A stretch of DNA of 44,654 nucleotides from positions 1 through 44,654 of IMG/VR virus record IMGVR_UViG_3300021963_000220, one strand, 5' to 3'. This DNA comes from a virus. A model generated the notes under the pieces. The model saw only the letters and a list, made by a program, of their open reading frames with translations, searched no databases and was not told the origin of the DNA. A program made the position numbers and the translations under genes. Positions 6,441 to 15,485 of the stretch are shown here, one piece after another (position 1 is the stretch's first letter; each line of letters opens with the position of its first letter).

Positions 6441-8732
6441 ATGTCAGTACAAAAAATTTCATCATTTAAGTCCTTTACTGAGGTTAAAAACCAATCAAAG
6501 GCAGCTCAACTTCATGAAGAAGGTAAAGCCAAAAGAGCAGAAATAGTATCTAAAATTGGTGCAGCTCTTGAAGAAATGGGTGTTACTTCACTACAAGAAT
6601 TAGATGAAGAAAAAAGAAATGCCTTAGTTGCTAAAATCTTTAATGAAGATGAAGCAGAAGAAATTGAAAAAGATATTGTTAAATTAGGTGAACCTAAAAA
6701 AGAAGATCCTAAAAAAGGCGAAGAATTAACAAACGAAGCTATTATCAATGAAGGGACAAGATCTCAAATTGGTAAAATTGACAAGTCAGGTAAAATTGTA
6801 TCAACTTATGTACATTATGATGGTTATCCAGAGAATATGGTGCCATTATTGAAAAATTACAAAGACACTAAATCAGTAGATCAATTATTAAAATTAGGTA
6901 AAGCGGGTATTTCATACTTAGATGCAAAGATTGGTGATAAACCATTGGATTTCAATAATCCAGAAAAAGGCATTACTTTATTCTACGGAAGAGATAGAAA
7001 TGAAAAAGGTGACATGACCACTAAAGCAGACGTTAAAAACGTAGCTAAGTATTTAAAAGGTGTTGCAAACCAATCAGGTGCAGAATATGCTTATTTATAC
7101 GATGAAAGAGACGGTAAATGGTACATGGCTGACACATATGAAGATAAAGAATTAAAACCAGTTGCAGAATCTTTGTTAACTGAAGGTAATGCTTTTGGCG
7201 CTGCAGTTACTAAAGCTAAAGAAGCTGGAGAAAAAGAATTTGAATTTGACGGTAAAACTTACAAAGTTAAAGAAGATAACGCATCTGAATTTGATGTAAT
7301 TGATGATGTATTCGAAGCAAACTATAATGTTTCTAGATCAGCTATCGGTAGAATGGGCGGTTTAGTACCAATCAAAGAAATGAAAGCTTTGATAGATTGT
7401 TCTAAAGCAGTCATCGAAGATCTATACGAAGAAGGCTTTGAATTAGACGAAATTATCGGCTACATCGCTTACAGAATCAATGATAAATTTGAAGGCGTGT
7501 ATGAATCAGCATTAACTGAAGGTTCACACGGAATGGCTACTAAATTGCTTCAAGCTATTGTAGACGGAGATTCTTCTAGTGCAGAAGGTATTAAAATGTC
7601 AAAAGAATTAGCACAACATTATATTGATTGGATTAGAACTTCACCTTACGGTAAAAAGAATGCAAACTTGCCATTAGCAATGTTGGTTAAAGCATCTCAC
7701 AACTGGGGTATTGAAAGAGGTTTGGATTCAAAATTAAAAACTGAATTAAAAGGTTTAAAAGAATCTACTGAATCAATCGAAAGCGATGGCGTAAACGAAG
7801 CTAGATCAATTAATAAAATCCAGACAGAATGGACTAAAGTTACTAATGCAATGAAAGACACTGCAGCTAGTTGGAAAGCAGCTGAAGGTGATGCAAAAAC
7901 TGCATTATTAACAACTTTAAAAGAAATGACAGCAAAAAAGAAAGCTTTAGAAGCTGAATTAGATGCAGTTGTTTCAGATAAAGACAAAGACTTAGAATTA
8001 GCAATGGAATCAATGACTTTAGTTTTACGATCAGTTGACGAAGGCTTTGAAGTTCATTATTCTGATGGCGTTAGAGCTATGAAGAAATTCGGTAATGAAA
8101 AACAAGCAATCGATTTTGCTAAAGATCTAATCAAAAACAAAAAAAGTTTACAATTCGTAGATGTTTTTAATGCAGGATCAGGATTTCACTCAACATCTGA
8201 TACAAATGCCATCGTAGCATTTTGGGGAGATGGTTCTTATACAGACAATGTTTCTAAGAGAGATACTAAATTAGCTGCTAAAAAAATTCAAGAATCTGTA
8301 GAAATTAACGAAGAAGACATCACGTCAGATGATCAATTTAAAGAATATGCGATGACAGTTTTAAAAGATGCATTCAAAGATGAATTCGATGAAGCTAAAG
8401 CAGAAGATGTTATCAAAGGAATTCTTAGTAAAGTTGATGGTGATTACGGCGCAGCTATCGGAATGCTAACAAGTTCTTTAGGAGAATCAGTTACAAATGA
8501 AGCTACTGTTGAAGTAGATGCTACAGACCCTAAAGATAAAAACTTAGCTAAATTATTAAAGAAACACAATGTTACTTTAGAAGTAATTAACAAAAAGGGA
8601 CCATCGGGTTATCCAGAAGTTAAATTAACCGGAGATACCAAAGATCTCAAAGCAGTTTTAGCAGATGATGAATATGGCTGGGACGATGAAGATCTTGCAG
8701 ATTATATTGAAGAATCAAACACTGAAAACTAA
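6441..8732 (+). CDS. Large modular internal protein with multiple prohead-protease-type sites
   Basis: The 763-residue acidic protein appears built of separate modules. T4-type prohead proteases cut at (I/L)xE before A, G or S. Such sites occur at INE|G (after residue 104), LTE|G (248) and LTE|G (360), with weaker VNE|A (453), VDE|G (534) and TNE|A (687). The module after 104 carries STYVHYDGYPENMV, which I recognise as a motif of an uncharacterised family common in phages. Residues 454-525 look like a coiled coil (KKKALEAELDAVVSDKDKDL). Residues 535-605 are a beta-rich unit with FEVHYSDGVRAMKKFG. The N-terminus MSVQKISSFKSFTEVK may be a divergent capsid-targeting peptide. I infer a packaged polyprotein cut during head maturation. 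No enzyme activity is visible. Confidence 0.6.
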   Translation: MSVQKISSFKSFTEVKNQSKAAQLHEEGKAKRAEIVSKIGAALEEMGVTSLQELDEEKRNALVAKIFNEDEAEEIEKDIVKLGEPKKEDPKKGEELTNEAIINEGTRSQIGKIDKSGKIVSTYVHYDGYPENMVPLLKNYKDTKSVDQLLKLGKAGISYLDAKIGDKPLDFNNPEKGITLFYGRDRNEKGDMTTKADVKNVAKYLKGVANQSGAEYAYLYDERDGKWYMADTYEDKELKPVAESLLTEGNAFGAAVTKAKEAGEKEFEFDGKTYKVKEDNASEFDVIDDVFEANYNVSRSAIGRMGGLVPIKEMKALIDCSKAVIEDLYEEGFELDEIIGYIAYRINDKFEGVYESALTEGSHGMATKLLQAIVDGDSSSAEGIKMSKELAQHYIDWIRTSPYGKKNANLPLAMLVKASHNWGIERGLDSKLKTELKGLKESTESIESDGVNEARSINKIQTEWTKVTNAMKDTAASWKAAEGDAKTALLTTLKEMTAKKKALEAELDAVVSDKDKDLELAMESMTLVLRSVDEGFEVHYSDGVRAMKKFGNEKQAIDFAKDLIKNKKSLQFVDVFNAGSGFHSTSDTNAIVAFWGDGSYTDNVSKRDTKLAAKKIQESVEINEEDITSDDQFKEYAMTVLKDAFKDEFDEAKAEDVIKGILSKVDGDYGAAIGMLTSSLGESVTNEATVEVDATDPKDKNLAKLLKKHNVTLEVINKKGPSGYPEVKLTGDTKDLKAVLADDEYGWDDEDLADYIEESNTEN

Positions 8733-8749
8733 AATATCTATAAAATTAA

Positions 8750-8776
8750 AAAGACCCAATTAATCTTGGGTCTTTT
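8750..8776 (+). terminator. Rho-independent terminator
   Basis: AAAGACCCAA (8750-8759) pairs with TTGGGTCTTT (8766-8775) around a six-base loop, with flanking A and T runs. It lies between the 763-residue protein gene and the ligase-like gene. The symmetry would allow function in both directions. Confidence 0.8.
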
Positions 8777-8790
8777 ATATTTCTCCTAAT

Positions 8791-10071
8791 ATGAAAACAC
8801 TTTTAAACTATACAGAGTTCCTTATTGAAAAATGGAATCAACAATATCCAGACATTATCTTAGAAGGCGGAGCAGCAGGACACATGATGCACCCATTTGA
8901 TGATGAAACTCTTACATTTGGTGAAATCAAACACATTATTGATGGTGCTTTAGAAGGTCGTTTAGATTTCGAAGCGGCTCCTACTGAAAAAACAGACGGA
9001 CAAAATGTCTTTGTTACAGTTAAGAATGGTCAAGCAATGTTCGCTAGAAATAAAGGACAGATGAAACAACCAATAGATCTTAATGGAATCACACAGATGT
9101 TTCAGGATCATCCATCAACTGGCGTTAGAGATACATTTACGTTCGCTGCACAAGATTTGGCCAGTGCGCTGCAATCACTATCCGCAAAGGACCAACAAGA
9201 ATTTAATGATGGAACTTCATTTATGAATATGGAATTAATTTACTCTGGTAATTCAAATGTAATCGCTTATGGTAAAGATGTTATTCAATTTCATGGTATG
9301 GTTCACACCGATGGAGAAGGTAACCAAACAGGCTCAGACTCTAAATTAGCTGGTAAAATAACAAACGCACTAAAATCAGTTAATTCACACGTACAAAAAA
9401 CATTTGAAATCATTCCACCTCAGGAATTACAAATAGGTAAATCAATTGACTTTGAAGAAAAGAAAGGTTATTTCTTAAATAAGGTTAATGTTTTACAAAA
9501 AAGATATAACTTACAAGACACAGATCCAGTTTCTAAATATCACGCGATGTGGTGGAAAGAACTTATAGATAAAGACTTTTCAAAATTAGATGAAATTGAT
9601 AAAGCAGGCTTAGTACAAAGATGGGCATTCAATGACAAGAAAACTTTAAATATTAGAGATCTTGCAAAGAAAATGGATCCAACAGAATATAAAGCATTTC
9701 AAAAATTTGATAAAGAAGACTCAGTTAAAAAATTTAAAGAAAACATTTTACCATTTGAAAACTTATTCTTAGAATTAGGTTCAGTGGTGTTAAAGAATGT
9801 TTCTAATCTTTTAGTTGCTAATCCAGCTCAAGAAATGCAAAGACTACATACACAAATTAAAACAGAGGCCGATAAAATCAAACAAAACGGAGATTTAACT
9901 CAATTAGCTAAAGTAGAAAAAGAATTAGCTAGATTAGATTCTATCGGCGGTATTGATTCTATCGTACCTTCAGAAGGCTTAGTTTTTCAATATAAAGGTA
10001 AATTATTTAAGCTTACTGGAACATTTGCTGCCATTAATCAGCTTATGGGTATTATAAAATACGGAAGATAA
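8791..10071 (+). CDS. Ligase-like nucleotidyltransferase with capsid-targeting-like N-terminus
   Basis: The 426-residue protein has motifs of the covalent nucleotidyltransferase (DNA/RNA ligase) superfamily. Motif I is EKTDGQN with candidate nucleophile Lys67. MFARNKGQ follows about 15 residues later, NMELIYSG resembles motif III, and SEGLVFQYKGKLFKLTG near the end fits motifs IV and V. The N-terminus MKTLLNYTEFLIEKW resembles a capsid-targeting peptide and is followed by a clean prohead-protease site, ILE|G after residue 25. This suggests it is packaged and injected. Residues 28-36 (AAGHMMHPF) resemble a segment I recall from cyanophage proteins of unknown function. Substrate (RNA or DNA) is unknown. 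It is followed by a second ligase-like gene with its own promoter. Confidence 0.6.
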   Translation: MKTLLNYTEFLIEKWNQQYPDIILEGGAAGHMMHPFDDETLTFGEIKHIIDGALEGRLDFEAAPTEKTDGQNVFVTVKNGQAMFARNKGQMKQPIDLNGITQMFQDHPSTGVRDTFTFAAQDLASALQSLSAKDQQEFNDGTSFMNMELIYSGNSNVIAYGKDVIQFHGMVHTDGEGNQTGSDSKLAGKITNALKSVNSHVQKTFEIIPPQELQIGKSIDFEEKKGYFLNKVNVLQKRYNLQDTDPVSKYHAMWWKELIDKDFSKLDEIDKAGLVQRWAFNDKKTLNIRDLAKKMDPTEYKAFQKFDKEDSVKKFKENILPFENLFLELGSVVLKNVSNLLVANPAQEMQRLHTQIKTEADKIKQNGDLTQLAKVEKELARLDSIGGIDSIVPSEGLVFQYKGKLFKLTGTFAAINQLMGIIKYGR

Positions 10072-10093
10072 ATAAAATAAATCTATAAATATT

Positions 10094-10123
10094 TTCATAT
10101 ATCAAATAGATTTAGTATATTTG
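10094..10123 (+). promoter_or_regulatory. Bacteroidota-type promoter for the ligase-NMNAT gene
   Basis: TATATTTG (10116-10123) matches the TAnnTTTG -7 box exactly, with TTC (one base off TTG) 19 bases upstream at 10094-10096. The ATG is 19 bases downstream behind an A-rich leader. It is the best host-type promoter in the window. Confidence 0.6.
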
Positions 10124-10142
10124 TAAAACAAAAATAAGAAAA

Positions 10143-12023
10143 ATGGCATTACAAAAATTAAGAGATTTTTATCAAGGTACGAATCCCAATACATTTAACG
10201 ACATGTTAAAGTCAAGAGTTGTTGTAACTGAAAAGATTGCAGGAGCTTCATTTCATGTTAGAAGAGCAATGGAAGGTTTTGAGTATTTCAAATCTGGAAA
10301 TAACGAAGCTATGAATATCATAGATAGAACGTTAACTTCAGTATATGAAAATGCAATTAAACACTTTCAAAGTTTAACATTAAACGAGAAAAATCAAATG
10401 CCAAGTGATTGGAAGTTTGGATTTGAATATTTACCAGAAGCTAATATGTCTTCTATTGAATATGATTCAACGCCTTTCAATTTTATGATATTAACGCACA
10501 TTCAAGTTTTAGGAACTAATGGCAAAGCTAAAAAGGTTTTAACAGATCCTAAGGTTCTAAAAGAATGGGCACAAAAACTACAAGTACAAGGACCATCAAT
10601 CATTTTTGATGGCATGTTAAATGAGGATCAAAAGAGAAATTTAGTGACATTACTTTCAATGTCAAACGAATCATACGCTAAAAGATTTGGAAATGAAGCG
10701 TTCACCAACCACATTTACAAATTATTTAATCCAGGAGCTTATAAAACCATTTTAAATGAAGATTTAATCAAACCGATTGATGGTTTAATAGTCTCTTTCG
10801 TAGATTCAACACAAATTAAAAGTTTTAAATTAGAAGAGTTTAAACCAGCTAATGAAGCTGAAACTTCCAACAGAGAAGCAAGTCACATGTATCAAATTAC
10901 AATGGTTGATTTGCTAGAATTCTTTTCAACAGTAGACCTAGATAGTATTGAGCTTTTAGAAACAGCTTCAGATAAAAGATATATTGAGTTGATTTCAGCA
11001 ATGTACAATTCGTATGTTAAAGAAAATGCTACTAAATATGTAGGAGTTGATTTTGGAGCAGCTGATTTTTCTAAATCTGCATTATTCAATATCAATACAA
11101 AATACATTGACAACGAAAAGACATTAGAATATTTAGACAATCCAGTTTTAGCTGAACTTTATAAAATCATGCTAAGCTCTTTTTCTAAAAAGAAAATAAA
11201 AGAATCTGCATTGTTAAATTCAAATATCTTAGAACAATTAAATCAGATTATTGATGTAATTGAACAAAAAGTATTTGTAGAAAACGCAGATGAAAATGCA
11301 ATTCACAACTTCAATAATTTCTTAATGCACAATAAGATTTCTGCTAGTAAAACTAACATGAACGAAGCATTAAAAATTAATTATTCAGAACAAGGTAAAG
11401 AAAAAGTAAACATGTTTGTTGGTAGATTCCAACCATTTACTCTTGGACATGCTAAAGTTTTAGAAACAATCCACAAACAAAATGGTTATCCAGTCGTAGT
11501 ATTTTTGGTTAAAGCTGCAAAGGCTCAAAAAGACGATGCCGTTAAAAGACCGTTTGATACAGAAACACAAATTCAAATGTTTATGCAAGTGCAAAAGCAA
11601 TATCCTTTCTTAAAAGAGATTTTTGTAATTCCATCAGCTGGTATCGATTTGATGTTTAATGAAATGAGACCTAAATATGAACCAGTTTTATGGGGAACAG
11701 GCACAGATCGTTTCAAAACTTATGGCTATCAAGTAAACAATGACAAATATAGAGATGAACTTGGTGTTTTACCAGAGTTTGGTTTATATGAGATCAAAAG
11801 AGACGATGAAGATATTTCAGCAACTAAAGTTAGAGAAGCTTTATTAGCTAATGATAAAAAGACTTTTGATAAAATGACACCTAAAGCGTTAGGTCCTTTA
11901 TTTAATGAACTTAAACAAAAGTTAGAAACTTCATTAAAAATTTCAGAAGCTATTGAAACAGAAGCAAGTACGGATGTATTAACTTTTGAACAATTTAAAT
12001 TAAATACTAATATTATTAAATAA
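10143..12023 (+). CDS. RNA ligase fused to an NMN-adenylyltransferase-like domain
   Basis: This 626-residue protein has two enzyme domains. The N-terminal part reads as an RNA ligase: motif I EKIAGASF with nucleophile Lys31, FGFEYLPEAN (motif III-type), PIDGLIVSF (motif IV) and IKSFKLEEF (motif V). From residue 424 a Rossmann-type nucleotidyltransferase begins with FVGRFQPFTLGHAKVL, the GRFQPxxxGH signature of NadM/NadR-like NMN adenylyltransferases. It ends near ISATKVREAL, matching their ISxTxxR motif. The middle third (about 240-410) is helical and unassigned. The end, LTFEQFKLN, recalls the FEQF of the cargo N-termini. A host-type promoter lies upstream. Roles in RNA repair, NAD synthesis or both are possible. 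I know of no such fusion in T4. Confidence 0.72.
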   Translation: MALQKLRDFYQGTNPNTFNDMLKSRVVVTEKIAGASFHVRRAMEGFEYFKSGNNEAMNIIDRTLTSVYENAIKHFQSLTLNEKNQMPSDWKFGFEYLPEANMSSIEYDSTPFNFMILTHIQVLGTNGKAKKVLTDPKVLKEWAQKLQVQGPSIIFDGMLNEDQKRNLVTLLSMSNESYAKRFGNEAFTNHIYKLFNPGAYKTILNEDLIKPIDGLIVSFVDSTQIKSFKLEEFKPANEAETSNREASHMYQITMVDLLEFFSTVDLDSIELLETASDKRYIELISAMYNSYVKENATKYVGVDFGAADFSKSALFNINTKYIDNEKTLEYLDNPVLAELYKIMLSSFSKKKIKESALLNSNILEQLNQIIDVIEQKVFVENADENAIHNFNNFLMHNKISASKTNMNEALKINYSEQGKEKVNMFVGRFQPFTLGHAKVLETIHKQNGYPVVVFLVKAAKAQKDDAVKRPFDTETQIQMFMQVQKQYPFLKEIFVIPSAGIDLMFNEMRPKYEPVLWGTGTDRFKTYGYQVNNDKYRDELGVLPEFGLYEIKRDDEDISATKVREALLANDKKTFDKMTPKALGPLFNELKQKLETSLKISEAIETEASTDVLTFEQFKLNTNIIK

Positions 12024-12028
12024 TAAAA

Positions 12029-13165
12029 ATGGCACAAACGCACGGAGACATTAGAGCAAAATTTGCTAGTCAATTAAATAAAAACGAAATGTTTAGAGCA
12101 ATAGATGAAGCTGCAAATGATTCACTAAATGGAGAAGTAAATGCTCCAGGTTCTCAGCATCGTAACATGGTTTTAATCGATCAAATCAAAAAGAATGGTA
12201 AAATTCAAGATTATATAAATTTTGCATCTTTGTACCCTAATGGACAAGCATCTGCAGCACTTATTAATTTTATAGCTAGTTTAAATCCAAAAGATTCAAT
12301 TGAATTAGCAAACAGTTTAGCTTCTTTAAAATCTCCAAGTGAATTAACGATTTCGATGTATTCAAATAAAGGTAGTGTATTAGGTAGATTATTCGATTGT
12401 ATTCCTTCGAGAGGTTTAGGTCGTGGAGAACCATTAATCGCATGGATGATTAAAGGTGCTGAAATCCAAGGTGGTAGTGAAAGCTTTGACGTTAAAATCG
12501 GTAAAGATAGATACGAAGTTAAAGATTATTCAGGACAAGGAAATGCAGCTATTTTAGCAGGTGTTCGTTCTAAAGTAAGTAACTTTGAATTCTGGAAAGA
12601 ATTAGTAGATACTCTAAGAAGACTTGATAAACTAACAGGGTTTTCAACACGTTCTAAATTTGATGTATCTTTATATTTTACACCAGAGTTAGTATCGTCT
12701 ATTAATGCTTTATTAAATAGACAACATGTTATTTTATCAGGAGAATGTAATCTTTCTGATTTAGCTAATTTTAGAAATTTTTATCAACAAGCTAGTCAAA
12801 TTCAAAATTTCATGCACGGCTACACTAATGTTATTTTAAGAGGTCCAAATGTAAAACCAATTGAATTAAGCATTGATTTATTAGATCCATCTGATGTTTC
12901 TGGAGATACAATCACATTCCATATTGCTAAAGCAGATCAAACAGATACTTATGTTTTATCAGAATTAAAGCGTTTAAAATACGTTAGAAATCCAAAGGAC
13001 TTAGATAATGATATGCAAAAAGCAGTTGATCAAATCCATGCAGGTTTAACATATATCGTATTTAGAAAGGATGCTATTAATGTAACAACTGATTTTGTTC
13101 CAACTGCAATTTCAATTTCAAGTTTAAAATTTGTTGAAAGAAGCATTAAAAATCCAACAGAATAA
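12029..13165 (+). CDS. Putative PD-(D/E)XK nuclease-like protein
   Basis: This 378-residue protein starts five bases after the ligase-NMNAT gene. Its centre has the spacing of a restriction-endonuclease-like fold: GRGEPLIAW (Glu134), then SFDVKIGKDRYEVKDY with Asp154, Glu163 and Lys165, a D-x8-ExK core. The N-terminal 110 residues are helical. The C-terminal half includes a beta-rich part (VILRGPNVKPIELSIDLL). Such folds also occur in non-cutting proteins, so activity is not certain. Its place directly after two ligase-like genes suggests a cut-and-rejoin partnership or host-genome attack, but this is inference. No capsid-targeting-like N-terminus is seen. Confidence 0.5.
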   Translation: MAQTHGDIRAKFASQLNKNEMFRAIDEAANDSLNGEVNAPGSQHRNMVLIDQIKKNGKIQDYINFASLYPNGQASAALINFIASLNPKDSIELANSLASLKSPSELTISMYSNKGSVLGRLFDCIPSRGLGRGEPLIAWMIKGAEIQGGSESFDVKIGKDRYEVKDYSGQGNAAILAGVRSKVSNFEFWKELVDTLRRLDKLTGFSTRSKFDVSLYFTPELVSSINALLNRQHVILSGECNLSDLANFRNFYQQASQIQNFMHGYTNVILRGPNVKPIELSIDLLDPSDVSGDTITFHIAKADQTDTYVLSELKRLKYVRNPKDLDNDMQKAVDQIHAGLTYIVFRKDAINVTTDFVPTAISISSLKFVERSIKNPTE

Positions 13166-13205
13166 TATTATCTTAATATATAGATAAAGAAAAATAATAA
13201 AAACT

Positions 13206-15455
13206 ATGAATTTTCAAAACTTTCTTAACGAGAAATATAGCAAAGATGACATCAATACAGCGTATGGCTTCTTTGGTACTATGGAAGATGCACATAATGA
13301 AAAAATAGCATACGAAATATTTGATGCAGCTGTTAAAGACTTGATGAAAGAATTTGGTCTTAAAGATGTTGAAGCTGTAGCTTTATTAAATAGCAAAGCA
13401 GGTAGACAAGCAGCTGATGCAATTATTGCAGGAGAATGTGAAGATAGTGTTGTTGCAGGAATGTATTGGTACTTTGGCAAAAACAACAAATCAAAAATTG
13501 TTAGTGCTGCTAAAAGTGCAATTAGTGAATCTAATGAATTAGATGAAGCTTCTAAATTTGGAGCTCCAGCTGGTTTAACTAAAGCTCAAACTAAAAAGGT
13601 TGCAGAAACTTTAGCTAAAGCAATGTCAAAGGCTGATAATGCTAAAGTGACAGTTAATCTTAGAACATTAGAAGAAGATTCATTTGATTTAGATTATGAT
13701 GGTGAAGAATATGACGGTGGTTCATATAATATTTACGATGACGGTTCTGTCGTTAATCATGCAGTAACACCTAATGAAATTTATGGAACTTCTGATTCTT
13801 CAGTTGAAGATTTTATTAAAGGTTTAAAAAAGCCTATTAAAGAATCATTCTTAGATGCTTATGATGAAAATTCAGAAGAATTAGATGAATCATATTCAAA
13901 TGATTTTGCATCTTGGTTTACAGGTACTTCATTAAATGATGTTAAACATCCAAAATATGGAAATCACAAAGTAACGCCAGATCAAATTAAAAATGCGCCG
14001 GCTGATTACAAAAATAAACTTTTTAAAGCTATAGAAAAGGCAATTAAATCAGGTGATATTACAAATGACATGATTAAAGCCAATGAATCTTTAGAGATTA
14101 GCGAATCTAAAATTACTTTAAAAAGAAGATATACAGAAAGTTATCCAGCTAAAACAACTGGAAAATATGCTGCTGTTAGAAATAAAATCATCGAAGCTTT
14201 AAAAGACGGTGAATTAACTAAAGAAGAATTTGACACTTTAGTTTCTGGTTTAACAGAAGATTCTAAAAGATGGTTAAGAAGAAATTCAACCTTCTTTAAT
14301 ATACAAGAAGATAAAGTTGGTTTAACAAAATCTGGTCAAAAAATAGCAGCTGCTCTTTTTCAAGCGGAAGATGTTAATAGCAACTTAAAAACAAACGAAA
14401 ATAACAATACAAATATGAAAACTAAATTCATTTATGAATCATTTTCTGAATTCGTTAATTCAATTGATGAGTCTTTTGAATTAGTTTCAGAATCATTTAA
14501 ATCATCTATGTTAGCTGGTTTATTTACAAGACAAGGTACATTCGATGCTAGTTTAGCAAAAGCTTTTTATGGAGCTACTAAATTAAAATTAGATCAAATC
14601 GAAGATGAAGATTTAATTAGTACAACACCAGCTTTAGCATATAAAAACAAATTAGAAAGTTCTATCGTTTTTTATATCTCTGATGTAGAAAAACCAAATA
14701 CTTATGCACCAGCAGACACTTACTATGCAAGTAAAACTATTCCAGGTGAAGGCTATTTATTAGCCGTAGCTTCAGGAGATAATAAATTCTATGACAATGT
14801 TTGGACTGGTGGAAGATGGGACAGAAATGCTAAAAATAGAACATTAAAACAAGTTGATAACAATCCAAGCGATTCAATCGGTATTAATAAAAAATACAGC
14901 GGATGGGAAGCAACAGGACTCTACAATGTTAAAAGAATTTCAGAAGTAGCTGATAGAGCAATCGTAATCAATACAACTTTATTAAGACAAAAATATTCAG
15001 CAGAAGCTCAAAGAGCAGATAGAGCTGCAGCTAAAAAAGGTGCAATTGCATTTAAATCAGATAAAGATTTTAAAGCTGAAAACATGGCAAGATATAATCA
15101 AATCATTGCTCAGAAAGCCACTCAAATGCCAATGGACAGTTTAGTTTCAAAAGCAATCGAAAGAATGTCTGAACAAATCAAAGACGGTTTAGCTAAACAA
15201 ACTAAAGGGCGTTATGGCGAAATTATCGTAGGTACAAATGCAAAAGGCGCTGAAGCTAAATTAGCAGATGTTGCTAATCACATGCAACGTATCTTAGATG
15301 ATTATTCTGGATATGTTCGTGTTGTTGCACAGCAAGAAGATTCAGTTGCTAAATATGGAGAAGCAGAGTCTTGGTATAAAAGAGAAGTTGAACAAAAAGC
15401 AAAAGAACTTAAAGATAGACTTGATAAAATAGAATCATTCTCTTATATCTGGTAA
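13206..15455 (+). CDS. Large internal polyprotein-like protein with repeated protease sites
   Basis: The 749-residue protein begins MNFQNFLNEKYS, resembling a capsid-targeting peptide with LNE at residues 7-9. The first 423 residues hold many consensus prohead-protease sites: ISE|S (after 108), LDE|A (114), IKE|S (213), LDE|S (228), ISE|S (300), IYE|S (411) and IDE|S (422). None is evident in residues 423-749. Met404 opens a second capsid-targeting-like peptide (MKTKFIYESFSEFVNS), so the gene looks like two cargo genes fused. The last 320 residues contain SSIVFYISDV, YYASKTIPGEGYLL and a long C-terminal helix. No catalytic motif was recognised. I infer packaging and cleavage into several peptides plus a roughly 327-residue C-terminal protein. 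Confidence 0.6.
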   Translation: MNFQNFLNEKYSKDDINTAYGFFGTMEDAHNEKIAYEIFDAAVKDLMKEFGLKDVEAVALLNSKAGRQAADAIIAGECEDSVVAGMYWYFGKNNKSKIVSAAKSAISESNELDEASKFGAPAGLTKAQTKKVAETLAKAMSKADNAKVTVNLRTLEEDSFDLDYDGEEYDGGSYNIYDDGSVVNHAVTPNEIYGTSDSSVEDFIKGLKKPIKESFLDAYDENSEELDESYSNDFASWFTGTSLNDVKHPKYGNHKVTPDQIKNAPADYKNKLFKAIEKAIKSGDITNDMIKANESLEISESKITLKRRYTESYPAKTTGKYAAVRNKIIEALKDGELTKEEFDTLVSGLTEDSKRWLRRNSTFFNIQEDKVGLTKSGQKIAAALFQAEDVNSNLKTNENNNTNMKTKFIYESFSEFVNSIDESFELVSESFKSSMLAGLFTRQGTFDASLAKAFYGATKLKLDQIEDEDLISTTPALAYKNKLESSIVFYISDVEKPNTYAPADTYYASKTIPGEGYLLAVASGDNKFYDNVWTGGRWDRNAKNRTLKQVDNNPSDSIGINKKYSGWEATGLYNVKRISEVADRAIVINTTLLRQKYSAEAQRADRAAAKKGAIAFKSDKDFKAENMARYNQIIAQKATQMPMDSLVSKAIERMSEQIKDGLAKQTKGRYGEIIVGTNAKGAEAKLADVANHMQRILDDYSGYVRVVAQQEDSVAKYGEAESWYKREVEQKAKELKDRLDKIESFSYIW

Positions 15456-15485
15456 TAAACAAAGAACAAAATAGACAAGTATAAA

